Source of the DNA: Spirosoma sordidisoli
Lineage (GTDB): Bacteria; Bacteroidota; Bacteroidia; Cytophagales; Spirosomataceae
Reading direction: 5' to 3'
Assembly (NCBI RefSeq): GCF_004138325.1
Contig: NZ_SBLB01000004.1
Span: 558,001-622,000 of the forward strand
DNA: 64,000 nucleotides
Made by a program: the position numbers and the translations under genes. The notes beneath the pieces were generated by a model. The model ran no database searches and was not told where the DNA came from. It saw only the letters and a list, made by a program, of their open reading frames with translations. Below, piece by piece: positions 34,021 to 41,870 of the stretch. Within the stretch, counting starts at the first letter, position 1; every line of letters begins with the position of its first letter.

Positions 34021-34479
34021 TTAGTCGTCGGCGCCCAATACCGCGAAGATCAGATCCGATTCGTAGCCACGGCTCATGGCAAACCGAATGAGTTTTTGTT
34101 TGATAACGAGCGGATTGGCGTCGTTCAGGCTCCGCCGTTTCCTGTCGAGCAGATCGACCAGCGTTTGCCGGTAATCATCGGGTTCGATTTCTTTGAGGGC
34201 TTCGTTGAGGTTGTAGCCGGTAATGCCGCGCTGCTGGAGGTGTTGTTTTATCTTTCGTTTGCCCCAGCCCTTGACGCGGAATTTACCGCCGGCAAAGCTT
34301 TTGGCGAAGCGCTCTTCGTTGAGGTAATTCTGCTGAATCAGCTCAGCGATTACTTCCTCCGCATCATCGCCCCAAACGCCCCATTCCTTCAGCCGATCAC
34401 GCACTTCCTGCTGCGTACGCTCCTGGTAAGCACAGAACATAGCAGCCTTTCGTAACGCATCTTTGAGGATGTCTGTCAT
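34021..34479 (-). CDS. recX: Regulatory protein RecX
   Basis: 152 aa from the ATG at 34479; a longer frame runs into the repeat array and is an artefact. The three-helix repeats of RecX are visible: AMFCAYQERTQQEVRDRLKE, EEVIAELIQQNYLNEERFAK, SFAGGKFRVKGWGKRKIKQH and LVIKQKLIRFAMSRGYESDL. RecX binds RecA filaments and limits recombination and SOS activity in the cytoplasm. recA itself is not in the window. Its promoter region abuts array 2. Confidence 0.93.
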   Translation of the reverse strand: MTDILKDALRKAAMFCAYQERTQQEVRDRLKEWGVWGDDAEEVIAELIQQNYLNEERFAKSFAGGKFRVKGWGKRKIKQHLQQRGITGYNLNEALKEIEPDDYRQTLVDLLDRKRRSLNDANPLVIKQKLIRFAMSRGYESDLIFAVLGADD

Positions 34480-34483
34480 ACGA

Positions 34484-34491
34484 CAAAAATA
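34484..34491 (-). promoter_or_regulatory. -7 box of recX, implying a very short leader
   Basis: Minus-strand TATTTTTG, matching TAnnTTTG, lies 4 bp before the recX ATG. Transcription from it would start at or just inside the start codon, giving a leaderless or almost leaderless message. Confidence 0.45.
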
Positions 34492-34514
34492 CGAAAAAAG
34501 GGCCAGAAAAGCCC

Positions 34515-35060
34515 CTATACCGTGGTCTGTGTCCTCCTCACCGTGGTCCGTGGGGACACGGACCACACAAGCGTCAGCAATAAACCATCCGGGAAAATGG
34601 TCCGTGGGGACACGGACCCTGGTGAGGCCTTTATAGCGTAGTCCGTGTCCTCCTCACCGTGGTCCGTGTCCCCATGGATCACACAGGCGTCAGCAATAAA
34701 CCATCCGGAAAAATGGTCCGTGGGGACACGGACCCTGGTGAGGCCTTTATAGCGTAGTCCGTGTCCTCCTCACCGTGGTCCGTGTCCCCATGGACCACAC
34801 AGGCGTCAGCAATAAACCATCCGGAAGAATGGTCCGTGGGGACACGGACCCTGGTGAGGCCTTTATAGCGTAGTCCGTGTCCTCCTCACCGTGGTCCGTG
34901 TCCCCACGGACCACACAGGCGTCAGCAATTAACCATCCGGAAAAATGGTCCGTGGGGACACGGACCATGGTGGGGAAAAGCCCCTATAGCGTAGTCCGTG
35001 TCCTCCTCACCGTGGTCCGTGTCCCCACGGACCACCTGCGCGTCAGCAATAAACCATCCG
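34515..35060. repeat. Palindromic repeat array 2 (116-bp units, five copies)
   Basis: The segment GCGTCAGCAATAAACCATCC recurs at 34571, 34687, 34803, 34919 (TTAACC variant) and 35040, giving periods of 116, 116, 116 and 121 bp. Each unit has a hairpin GGTCCGTGGGGACACGGACC and a second one of type GTGGTCCGTGTCCCCACGGA. Copies differ at only a few bases, some in compensating positions (CCATGGA versus CCACGGA). It fills the 595-bp gap between recX and the first RraA-like gene. The palindrome core GTGGTCCGTGTCC is shared with array 1. Confidence 0.9.
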
Positions 35061-35074
35061 TCACCAGGGGCGTA

Positions 35075-36007
35075 TTACCAGGTTCGTTTGCTCATCATTT
35101 TGTCGAGTTCGGGTTTGGTCATGGTACCCAGTTCCGGATGGCCGCCGAGCCATTTGAGAAAATCAGTCTTGATCTCGTCGTTCCACTGGCTATCAATCTG
35201 ACCAGTTGTGTACCGGCCCGACTTTACCATCTCGAAGCCGAACTGATCTTTACGAACCACAAACTCGGCCGTGCTGACAACCTGTTCAGCCATATGGGCC
35301 GGTACGAACAACACCCCTTCACGCTGCGCAATCACCAGATCGCCCGGCAGCACCATGGCGTTTCCCATACGGATGGGCGTGTTCAGTCCCATAAGCACCA
35401 TTTCTTCCAGAAAAGACGGGTGAAAATCGCGCACGAAAGCGTTGAACCCTTTGATCTGCTGCAACTCCTGCAGGTCGCGGGCGGCTCCGTTGAACACCAC
35501 GCCGTTGCCGGTTTTGCTGAAGATCGCATTACCCAGGGTGGCACCCATCAGCGTACCACCACCAATTTTCCCGAACGCATCGGCCACGTACACGTCACCT
35601 TTGGTCAGCACATCGATTGGCCAGGCGTTGGTATTGCCTTTGCGGCCCTGCTGGGTGGTACCCCGCTGTTTGATGTTCTTCTCCACATCGGGCCGACTGG
35701 GCATGAACATGGCCGTAACGGCGCGTCCAATAACCGGCACATCGTCTTTGATCAGTTTCCAGCCGCCCTCGAACTGATTGGTATAGCCTTCGTTTTTCAA
35801 CACCGTCCAGGCATCGTCGATGCCGATGTGTCTGGCCCGCTCCAGCAGGGCGTCCGGAATTTTGGGGCGTCCGTCGGGGAAACGGTCGCCTTTCCACTCG
35901 GACGTCAGAAAGACCAGTTCATCTTTCGGGATGGTTTGTGCGGATAACGAGTGACTGGCGTAACCAATCAGGCCGACCAGCGTCAGGCAGGTAATCATAC
36001 GTTTCAT
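35075..36007 (-). CDS. Secreted RraA-like protein, paralogue A
   Basis: 310 aa with a signal peptide (MKRMITCLTLVGLIGYASHS, cut near LSAQ). An N-terminal extension of about 70 residues (LTSEWKGDRFPDGRPKIPD) precedes the RraA fold. The fold shows VIGRAVTAMFMPSRPDV, WPIDVLTKGDVYVADAFGKI, GGTLMGATLGNAI, GVVFNGAARDLQEL and VLPGDLVIAQREGVLFVPAH. RraA-fold proteins include HMG/CHA aldolase and oxaloacetate decarboxylase, whose metal-binding Arg-Asp pair corresponds to GAARD here. The automatic name 'dimethylmenaquinone methyltransferase' for this fold is wrong. A signal peptide is unusual for the family. It follows its paralogue by 13 bp in the same operon. Confidence 0.85.
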   Translation of the reverse strand: MKRMITCLTLVGLIGYASHSLSAQTIPKDELVFLTSEWKGDRFPDGRPKIPDALLERARHIGIDDAWTVLKNEGYTNQFEGGWKLIKDDVPVIGRAVTAMFMPSRPDVEKNIKQRGTTQQGRKGNTNAWPIDVLTKGDVYVADAFGKIGGGTLMGATLGNAIFSKTGNGVVFNGAARDLQELQQIKGFNAFVRDFHPSFLEEMVLMGLNTPIRMGNAMVLPGDLVIAQREGVLFVPAHMAEQVVSTAEFVVRKDQFGFEMVKSGRYTTGQIDSQWNDEIKTDFLKWLGGHPELGTMTKPELDKMMSKRTW

Positions 36008-36020
36008 TCGTCCGAATCAA

Positions 36021-36956
36021 TTAGTGGCCTTCTTTGGCCAGGTAAGCGTCGATGTCTTTCTGGGTAATGGCTAACTTCTTGGGATACTTGGCCACCCACT
36101 GCCGGAACTCGCCTTTGATTTTATCGGACCAGTCGCCGTGGATTTCGCCGGAGGGGTATTTGCTCTGCTGCAGCAGCACCCGCTCAAACTCATCGCGCAG
36201 GGCCGTCATTTCCGATGCCGACACGAGACCTTCTACCAGATGAGCCGGGATAAAGACGGTGCCGTACTCGTTGGCAAATACCACATCGCCGGGCAGTACC
36301 GTCACATCGCCGATCCGGATGGGGGCATTGATGGAGGTGGGCGTCATGTCTTTGATGTACGATGGGTCATGGCCTTTTACCCAGGCGTTGAACCCCTTGG
36401 TATCTTTCAGCTCCTGCATATCCCGTACCGATCCGTAGAAGATGACTCCCTTGCCGGTTTTGCCGTAGATAGCGTTTCCCAGACTCGACCCGATCAGCGT
36501 GCCGTCTTTTATTTTTCCGTAGCCATCGGCCACGTAGATATCCCCCTTGGTCAACACGTCGATCGGCCAGATGTTGATCCCGCCTTTCTGCGACCGTCCC
36601 TCGGCCTTTCCCTGGGCCCGGACCAGGCTATCGAGGTCGGGGCGGGTGGGCATGAACTGCGCCGTTACCACCCGGCCGGTCATCGTTTCGCCCGGCTTGA
36701 GAATAATCCAGTTTTTTTCGACCTGATTGCGGTAGCCTTTATTACCCAGATACCCCCAGATCTGTTCGAGTGTGCAGTTCTGAAGCCGTTCGAGCACCAG
36801 GTCGGGCACGTTGGGACGACCATCGGGCAGGCGGTCGCCTTTCCAGCTGGCGGTCAGTGCCTTGATGTACTCGGGCGATGAACCCACCCGCTGGGCCTGC
36901 GCTACCAGGCTCATCGAAACGACAATGGTCGAGGCAAGTACTAGTCTTTTTATCAT
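36021..36956 (-). CDS. Secreted RraA-like protein, paralogue B
   Basis: 311 aa, about half identical by eye to paralogue A over its full length, including the N-terminal extension (LTASWKGDRLPDGRPNVPD) and the core motifs WPIDVLTKGDIYVADGYGKI, GTLIGSSLGNAIYG, GVIFYGSVRDMQEL and VLPGDVVFANEYGTVFIPAH. The A-site GAARD is GSVRD here; the Arg-Asp pair is kept. Signal peptide MIKRLVLASTIVVSMSLVAQ. First gene of a two-gene operon, divergent from an enolase-superfamily gene, so the three probably act on one sugar acid or keto acid. The pair arose by tandem duplication. Confidence 0.85.
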   Translation of the reverse strand: MIKRLVLASTIVVSMSLVAQAQRVGSSPEYIKALTASWKGDRLPDGRPNVPDLVLERLQNCTLEQIWGYLGNKGYRNQVEKNWIILKPGETMTGRVVTAQFMPTRPDLDSLVRAQGKAEGRSQKGGINIWPIDVLTKGDIYVADGYGKIKDGTLIGSSLGNAIYGKTGKGVIFYGSVRDMQELKDTKGFNAWVKGHDPSYIKDMTPTSINAPIRIGDVTVLPGDVVFANEYGTVFIPAHLVEGLVSASEMTALRDEFERVLLQQSKYPSGEIHGDWSDKIKGEFRQWVAKYPKKLAITQKDIDAYLAKEGH

Positions 36957-37084
36957 CTTCTTGAGGGGTATAGGATCGTACTGGATTTCTCTGATTTTCT
37001 ACCAAAAAGCTGGGTCTATAAGTAAAATACTGACATTGACCTATTTTAGGTATTAATAGCCATATATCAAGACAACCCTTTACC

Positions 37085-38518
37085 ATGAAGAAGTTTTTAT
37101 CTCGTCTCACCCCGGCGCCTTCCTCGGGCGATGCTGCCAACCGCCGTGAGTTCATTCGCAATGCGGGTCTGGGTGGTCTGTCACTCGGCATGCTCTTCGA
37201 CGGCAAACCCGATCAGGAGCTGGAATTTATCACGCAGAAAGTGCCGCGCGACTCGAAACCATCTGAGCTGAAGATCACTGACCTGCGGGTAGCTATCCTG
37301 GCGGGGGTTCCGTTTACGAGCCCCATCATCCGGATCGACACCAACCAGGGCCTGGTTGGCTGGGGCGAAGTACGGGACGGAGCCAGTGCCAATTACGCCC
37401 TGGCGCTCAAGAGCCGACTACTGGGTAAAAACCCCTGTAACGTGGAGCAGCTGTTCAAACTCATCAAACCATTCGGGAACCACGGCCGGGCAGCCGGGGG
37501 CGTTTGCGGGGTTGAGATGGCGCTCTGGGATCTGGCGGGTAAAGCCTATGGCGTACCGGCCTACCAGCTTCTGGGCGGCAAATACCGCGATTTTATCCGG
37601 CTCTATGCCGACACACCCGAAGGAAAAAACTACGACGAGTTTGCCGTCAACATGGCCAAGCGCCGGGATGCGGGCTACTCATTCCTGAAAATGGATTTCG
37701 GTATCGGGATGCTGGCCGATCAGCCGGGCATGCTGGTGGGCGCCAGCCAGTGGAGCGTGAAACGAGCCTACGACCCGACAACCGGCGGCAAAATGGGGAA
37801 CTACGCCATGACCAAACACCCCTTCACCCGCATTCAGGTCACTAAAAAAGGCATCGATAAACTGGCTGAGCACGTAGGCCGCGTCCGCGAAATCGTTGGC
37901 TATGACACCCCGCTGGCGGCCGATCACTTCGGTCACTTCGACGTCAATACGGCCATTCTGATCGGCAAGGCGATGGAACCCTTCCGGCTGGCGTGGCTCG
38001 AAGATATGGTGCCCTGGTTCTATACCGACCAGTGGAAACAAATCTCCGACGCCATCGAAACGCCCACCCTGACGGGCGAAGATATTTACCTGAAAGAAGA
38101 GTTCATCAAGCTCATCGACGCCCGCGCCGTCGACATGATCCACCCCGACCTAGCTTCATCGGGTGGTCTGCTCGAAACCAAGAAAATTGGCGACTACGCC
38201 GAAGATGCGGGCATTCCGATGGCCATGCACTTTGCCGGATCGCCGATCAGCATGATGGCCAATATCCACTGCGCTGCGGCCACGGAGAACTTCGTAGCGC
38301 TCGAGCACCACGGCGTTGACGTGGCTGGCTGGGAAGACCTCGTGACCGGCATCCGGCCCATCGTAGAAAAAGGCTACGTGAAAGTACCCGACCGCCCGGG
38401 CCTGGGTGTCGATCTGAACGAAGAGGTAGCCAAGAAGTATCTCCGCAAAGGAGCCACCTGGTTCGCCCCCACCGACGTCTGGAACGAACGCGACTCCTGG
38501 GACCGCGAGTGGAGCTAG
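37085..38518 (+). CDS. Mandelate racemase/muconate lactonizing enzyme family protein (enolase superfamily)
   Basis: 477 aa. The N-terminus NRREFIRNAGLGGLSLGMLF looks like a twin-arginine-type export signal, although RREF-I is followed by only a short hydrophobic stretch. The N-terminal capping domain has KITDLRVAILAG and GLVGWGEVRDGASANYAL. The barrel has GVEMALWDLAGKAYGVPAYQ and LLGGKYRDFIRLYADTPEG. FLKMDFGIGM carries the lysine region, LAADHFGHFD, LAWLEDMVPW and PTLTGEDIYL carry acidic metal ligands, and AMHFAGSPISMMANIHCAAA carries the histidine region. This suggests an acid-sugar dehydratase or racemase. Divergent from two secreted RraA-like genes, pointing to a shared extracytoplasmic pathway. 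Confidence 0.9.
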   Translation: MKKFLSRLTPAPSSGDAANRREFIRNAGLGGLSLGMLFDGKPDQELEFITQKVPRDSKPSELKITDLRVAILAGVPFTSPIIRIDTNQGLVGWGEVRDGASANYALALKSRLLGKNPCNVEQLFKLIKPFGNHGRAAGGVCGVEMALWDLAGKAYGVPAYQLLGGKYRDFIRLYADTPEGKNYDEFAVNMAKRRDAGYSFLKMDFGIGMLADQPGMLVGASQWSVKRAYDPTTGGKMGNYAMTKHPFTRIQVTKKGIDKLAEHVGRVREIVGYDTPLAADHFGHFDVNTAILIGKAMEPFRLAWLEDMVPWFYTDQWKQISDAIETPTLTGEDIYLKEEFIKLIDARAVDMIHPDLASSGGLLETKKIGDYAEDAGIPMAMHFAGSPISMMANIHCAAATENFVALEHHGVDVAGWEDLVTGIRPIVEKGYVKVPDRPGLGVDLNEEVAKKYLRKGATWFAPTDVWNERDSWDREWS

Positions 38519-38555
38519 GCCTCACCGATTGCCGACAAAAGACCATTATTATGCC

Positions 38556-38589
38556 AAAGCCCGGCCCCGCAACGCCGGGCTTTGTTTTT
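38556..38589. terminator. Terminator between convergent genes
   Basis: AAAGCCCGGC (38556-38565) pairs with GCCGGGCTTT (38574-38583), followed by G and TTTTT. It lies between the enolase-superfamily gene end (38518) and the epimerase gene end (38588) and probably serves the plus strand, perhaps both. Confidence 0.85.
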
Positions 38590-39499
38590 AGTTGAGCAGG
38601 TCGTTCAGCGCGTTGGTCAGATCGGCGTACTGGTAGCGGAAGTTTGTCTCGTCCGCAATGCGTTTGTTCAGGACGTAATTGCCGCCGATGACCGTGATGG
38701 CCATTTCGCCAAACATCAGCTTAATGACAAAATTGGGAATATTGGGCAGCAGCATGGGGCGCTTCAGCACCTCGGCAATGGCACGCGTCAGGGTTTCGTT
38801 GGTGACGGGCGTCGGCGCTACGGCATTGTAAACACCCTGCCACGACTCGTCCGCGAGCGCCTGGATGTAGAGCCGGCACAAATCGTCGATATGAATCCAG
38901 GAGATATACTGCTGGCCCGATCCGATTGGCGCCCCCGCCCCCAGCCGAATCGGCTGGGCCAGCTTCGGCAGTGCCCCCCCGTCCATGGTCAGCACCACCC
39001 CCGTCCGGAGTTTCACCGTCCGGATACCAAGGGCAGCCACCTGGTCTTCGGCGCGTTCCCAGGCTCGCGTCACCTGCGCCAGAAAGTCGGCCCCGCCCGG
39101 ACTGGTTTCGTTCAGCGGCCGATCGCCGGTGTCGCCCCCGTAGAAACCGATGGCCGACGACGCGACAAACGATTTGACCTGGTTCGGGTTCTCCGACAGC
39201 GCTTTGGCAATCAGCTCGGTAGACTGCGTACGGCTGGTCAGGATTTCGTTCTTCCGGGCGTCGGTCCAGCGCTCATCGGCCACCCCGGCCCCGGCCAGGT
39301 GGATAATATGATCGGCCGTCTGAATAGCCCTGGGGTCGATCTGCCCGCGCTGAACATCCCACTGGTATACGGTTACGTTCGGAACCGGTTTGTTGGTTCG
39401 GCTCAGGTACGCTACCTGATAGCCCTGTTGTTGAAGCAATTGCGTAAGCCGACGGCCAATGGTGCCCGTACCGCCGGTAATAAGAACTGTAGAAGCCAT
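38588..39499 (-). CDS. TIGR01777-family NAD(P)-dependent epimerase-like protein (SDR39U1 type)
   Basis: 303 aa, usual length. Extended SDR features: nucleotide loop VLITGGTGTIGRRLTQLLQQ, IIHLAGAGVADERWTDARKN (typical of TIGR01777, with the GAG..RW....K motif), ILTSRTQSTELIAKAL, FVASSAIGFYGGDTGDRPLN with the catalytic-type Tyr, and YISWIHIDDLCRLYIQAL. The family (YfcH, SulA-like) binds NADP; its physiological substrate is unsettled, and in cyanobacteria and plants it affects plastid or cell division. Single gene with its own terminator. Confidence 0.92.
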   Translation of the reverse strand: MASTVLITGGTGTIGRRLTQLLQQQGYQVAYLSRTNKPVPNVTVYQWDVQRGQIDPRAIQTADHIIHLAGAGVADERWTDARKNEILTSRTQSTELIAKALSENPNQVKSFVASSAIGFYGGDTGDRPLNETSPGGADFLAQVTRAWERAEDQVAALGIRTVKLRTGVVLTMDGGALPKLAQPIRLGAGAPIGSGQQYISWIHIDDLCRLYIQALADESWQGVYNAVAPTPVTNETLTRAIAEVLKRPMLLPNIPNFVIKLMFGEMAITVIGGNYVLNKRIADETNFRYQYADLTNALNDLLN

Positions 39500-39940
39500 A
39501 CTCGTAAACCAGTGGGTTAGTACTGTATAACCTGATAGGCGTAGTTGAGGTTTGGCAACCCCGGTTCATACCCGCCATTCTTTTCGGCAGGCCGGGCGGG
39601 TAAATTCGGGCAGACAGCGCGTTACACACTACCAGGTACAGACCAGGAAACGCCTGTTGTGAATTAACGGGGGCAAGAGGCTGTATCCTTGCAGGCCAGG
39701 TTTCCGTATTGCAGGCAGACTTGGATTCGTTACTATGCAAATGCCAGTGTAGTGCCTGACGGGTAGTGCCTTGACAATCTGGTATATGCTATTTTAGTGC
39801 TGATTTTACCGCAACAGGATCCAGCCGCTCCATATCGTCTATTTGTTAAATCCGCTGCCAGGCTATCTTGCCCAATAGAAAAAATAGTTTTTCAGCCAAC
39901 GTACCACTCCTAGGGTCAAGTCAGAAATGTATGTTCACTT
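39500..39940. other. Intergenic region, no gene recognised
   Basis: 441 bp between divergent genes. No open frame with family resemblance, no strong palindrome and no clear TAnnTTTG box were seen. It passes from the GC-rich background into the AT-rich patch that begins near 39750. Confidence 0.6.
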
Positions 39941-40462
39941 ATGAAACAAGCACTTATTGTTTTAGGATTGGCAGGCTTGATGCAGGCCGCTTTGGCAAAG
40001 AACGAGTTGACCGATTCGGTGAGTTATCGCTCGGCCAATGCACTCGTTACGGATATGGCACGTCTGATCAGGCAACACGCCTACCTTAACGCAATAACCA
40101 TGGTACACCGCTATGATGCGTGGGCTGACACAACGCAGGGCTGTAAACTCTACATAGGTGAACAAATAGATCTACTGGGCGATCCAGGGGAGGTAGAATG
40201 GTACTACATTGACTTTAAACAGCCAATCAAAGCCAATGAACTAAAGGTGGTTATGGGTAAGAATGACAATTTTATACTCGAAGCATCGAAGAGTATTACC
40301 AAAAAAATAAAGCGCCGGGTAAAAAATAATCAGCAATTGAATCAGGAGAGAAACGCCCGTTTGAGTATCTTGTTTCTTACCGACAGGAAGAAACGTACTG
40401 TCGATTTTGGACAATTACAAAAGCAATTATCCGACATAATTAGTCAGCTGATCGAAAACTGA
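39941..40462 (+). CDS. Secreted protein of unknown function
   Basis: 173 aa with a signal peptide (MKQALIVLGLAGLMQAALA, cut before KNELT). The mature part looks mixed alpha/beta: DMARLIRQHAYLNAITMVHR, EWYYIDFKQPIKANELKVVM, and a strongly basic helical stretch with KKIKRRVKNNQQLNQERNAR. No known family. It lies at the left edge of an AT-rich patch with codon use unlike the rest of the window, suggesting recent arrival. Confidence 0.6.
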   Translation: MKQALIVLGLAGLMQAALAKNELTDSVSYRSANALVTDMARLIRQHAYLNAITMVHRYDAWADTTQGCKLYIGEQIDLLGDPGEVEWYYIDFKQPIKANELKVVMGKNDNFILEASKSITKKIKRRVKNNQQLNQERNARLSILFLTDRKKRTVDFGQLQKQLSDIISQLIEN

Positions 40463-40643
40463 TTCCACGATAGAACAGCAACGAAAGCATCAACCGAACT
40501 CAGTATTCTAGTATATAATCAGTACACAGTTTAAGCGGGCAAGTGTAGATTATTATACATAGACTGGAGCTAAAAAATACAAATAACGCACCTGTAGTTA
40601 TACAGCAAAACATAAATTAATTATTCGTACACAGCTCGGGCGC

Positions 40644-41105
40644 ATGAAATTGTATTTCCTAAACATAGGGGCCTCTATAACGAACCTATACTTACTACTT
40701 TTTTTATGGGGTTTGTCGGCCGGCATGGCTGGCTACGTACCGGTTTTGGCGATAGCAGGCTGTGTTTCGTTATTTGTTGTCATACCTCCCCTGCTAGTCT
40801 ACAAGATGAGAACAGGCTATTTAGGAGGACTTTTATGCACTGTGGCTATTCTGCCCTGGTCAGCTATATTTACAGTATCAGCCTTGAGAGATACCGAGTT
40901 TACTTTAATCAAATTGGTGTTTGTTGTACCCCTTTGTCTCACTGTAATATCAGGCTACCTTTCAGCTTATTTTCTTATAAAAAGGAAAGACCTAACCTTG
41001 TCTACTAATGCTACGAATCGTTTTCTTCTTTCAATAGTGCCGGGCCTACTGTTCGTTCTTTACATAATTATGCTATCAAAAAATTTTCAATACATAGCCA
41101 AATAG
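40644..41105 (+). CDS. Small integral membrane protein of unknown function
   Basis: 153 aa with four to five hydrophobic segments: about 10-40 (LYLLLFLWGLSAGMAGYVPV), 40-60 (LAIAGCVSLFVVIPPLLVY), 65-85 (LLCTVAILPWSAIFTVSAL), 93-115 (LVFVVPLCLTVISGYLSAYF) and 130-148 (FLLSIVPGLLFVLYIIML). No motif recognised. AT-rich, with poor-GC codons, unlike neighbouring conserved genes. It is 181 bp after the secreted unknown on the same strand; whether they are co-transcribed is not clear. Confidence 0.6.
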   Translation: MKLYFLNIGASITNLYLLLFLWGLSAGMAGYVPVLAIAGCVSLFVVIPPLLVYKMRTGYLGGLLCTVAILPWSAIFTVSALRDTEFTLIKLVFVVPLCLTVISGYLSAYFLIKRKDLTLSTNATNRFLLSIVPGLLFVLYIIMLSKNFQYIAK

Positions 41106-41151
41106 ATTATCAACAAAATACACGGTACAGCTTGTAGTAAAAACCGTACAA

Positions 41152-41337
41152 TCAATTGAACCATACTTTTCTTTTGCTCGCCAACACAATCAAGGCAAAC
41201 AGTAAACCAATCACTGAAGCACTGGAAAACCCAACTACCCTGAGGTATAAAATGGCGATCAGCACTGTAACTATAATTTTATTGATTTTCCATCCGTCAT
41301 TTCGGTTAGACACGTGCACCCATGAAAAATTAAGCAA
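41152..41337 (-). CDS. Possible small membrane peptide
   Basis: 61 codons with one long hydrophobic run of two helices (KIIVTVLIAILYLRVVGFSS, then VIGLLFALIVLASKRK), ending basic. It is AT-rich like its neighbours and starts with ATG. The hydrophobic-then-positive layout supports translation, but a longer plus-strand frame overlaps it and no family is known. It could be chance. Confidence 0.3.
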   Translation of the reverse strand: MLNFSWVHVSNRNDGWKINKIIVTVLIAILYLRVVGFSSASVIGLLFALIVLASKRKVWFN

Positions 41338-41349
41338 ACAGACTACCCG

Positions 41350-41664
41350 TTATATACCAGCGGTAAAGTCAATGGGCAGGATGAATTTATACCGGGCGGG
41401 CTCTCCATCTACAGTGCCTGGTGTCCAGGCAGGCATACTGGCCACGATCCGAACCGCTTCCAGATCGGCTTCTGTGTTTATCCCTTTACGCACAATACAG
41501 TTTCCGACGGAGCCATCAGCATTAACCACAAACTCGACAAATACCGTCCCACTGGTAGCAACGGACAGGGGGCGCCTGGTCTGATCGACAAACCGCTGTA
41601 GCGCTGGAGCACCGCCGGGAAATATAGGGTTGACTGGCCCTGCACTACGTTGAGAAGAGGCCAT
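41350..41664 (-). CDS. Stand-alone TonB C-terminal domain protein, probably truncated
   Basis: 104 aa. The sequence is the C-terminal domain of an energy transducer TonB: PIFPGGAPALQRFVDQTRRP, GTVFVEFVVNADGSVGNCIV, LEAVRIVASMPAWTPGTVDG and ARYKFILPIDF. The membrane anchor and proline-rich spacer that TonB needs are missing. An in-frame TGA lies 30 bp upstream of the ATG, so no longer version exists in this frame. Either it is a remnant of a longer transducer or a domain acting without an anchor. It sits 206 bp downstream of the FtsX-like permease gene, on the same strand. Confidence 0.75.
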   Translation of the reverse strand: MASSQRSAGPVNPIFPGGAPALQRFVDQTRRPLSVATSGTVFVEFVVNADGSVGNCIVRKGINTEADLEAVRIVASMPAWTPGTVDGEPARYKFILPIDFTAGI

Positions 41665-41870
41665 GACAGACGGGGTATAAAAGCCAGGATTTCAGGGACC
41701 AATAGTACAACCAAAACAGATCATACGCATGGCTGCCGGTAACGAATACCGCCGATATTTTTGCCCCAGCCAGTACGGCCGATGAGCCGGGCCGGGTAGC
41801 CATGGCCGGTTTGGCACCACCCTATAGCGTTCCGGCCCGGTGAGGCAATTAGAGTCAGTGGAGGTGGCTG

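Noticed and set aside
34515..35060. CRISPR array
   Set aside because: Units repeat over their entire 116 bp with no variable spacers and contain two palindromes each; no cas genes are present.
34877..35947. Plus-strand frame covering array 2 and the RraA-like gene
   Set aside because: Its N-terminal repeats (SSPWSVSPRTT) come from reading the DNA repeats; the rest is antisense to a conserved gene.
35075..36956. RraA-like pair as menaquinone methyltransferases (MenG)
   Set aside because: The proteins have no SAM-binding motif; that name is a historical misannotation of the RraA fold.
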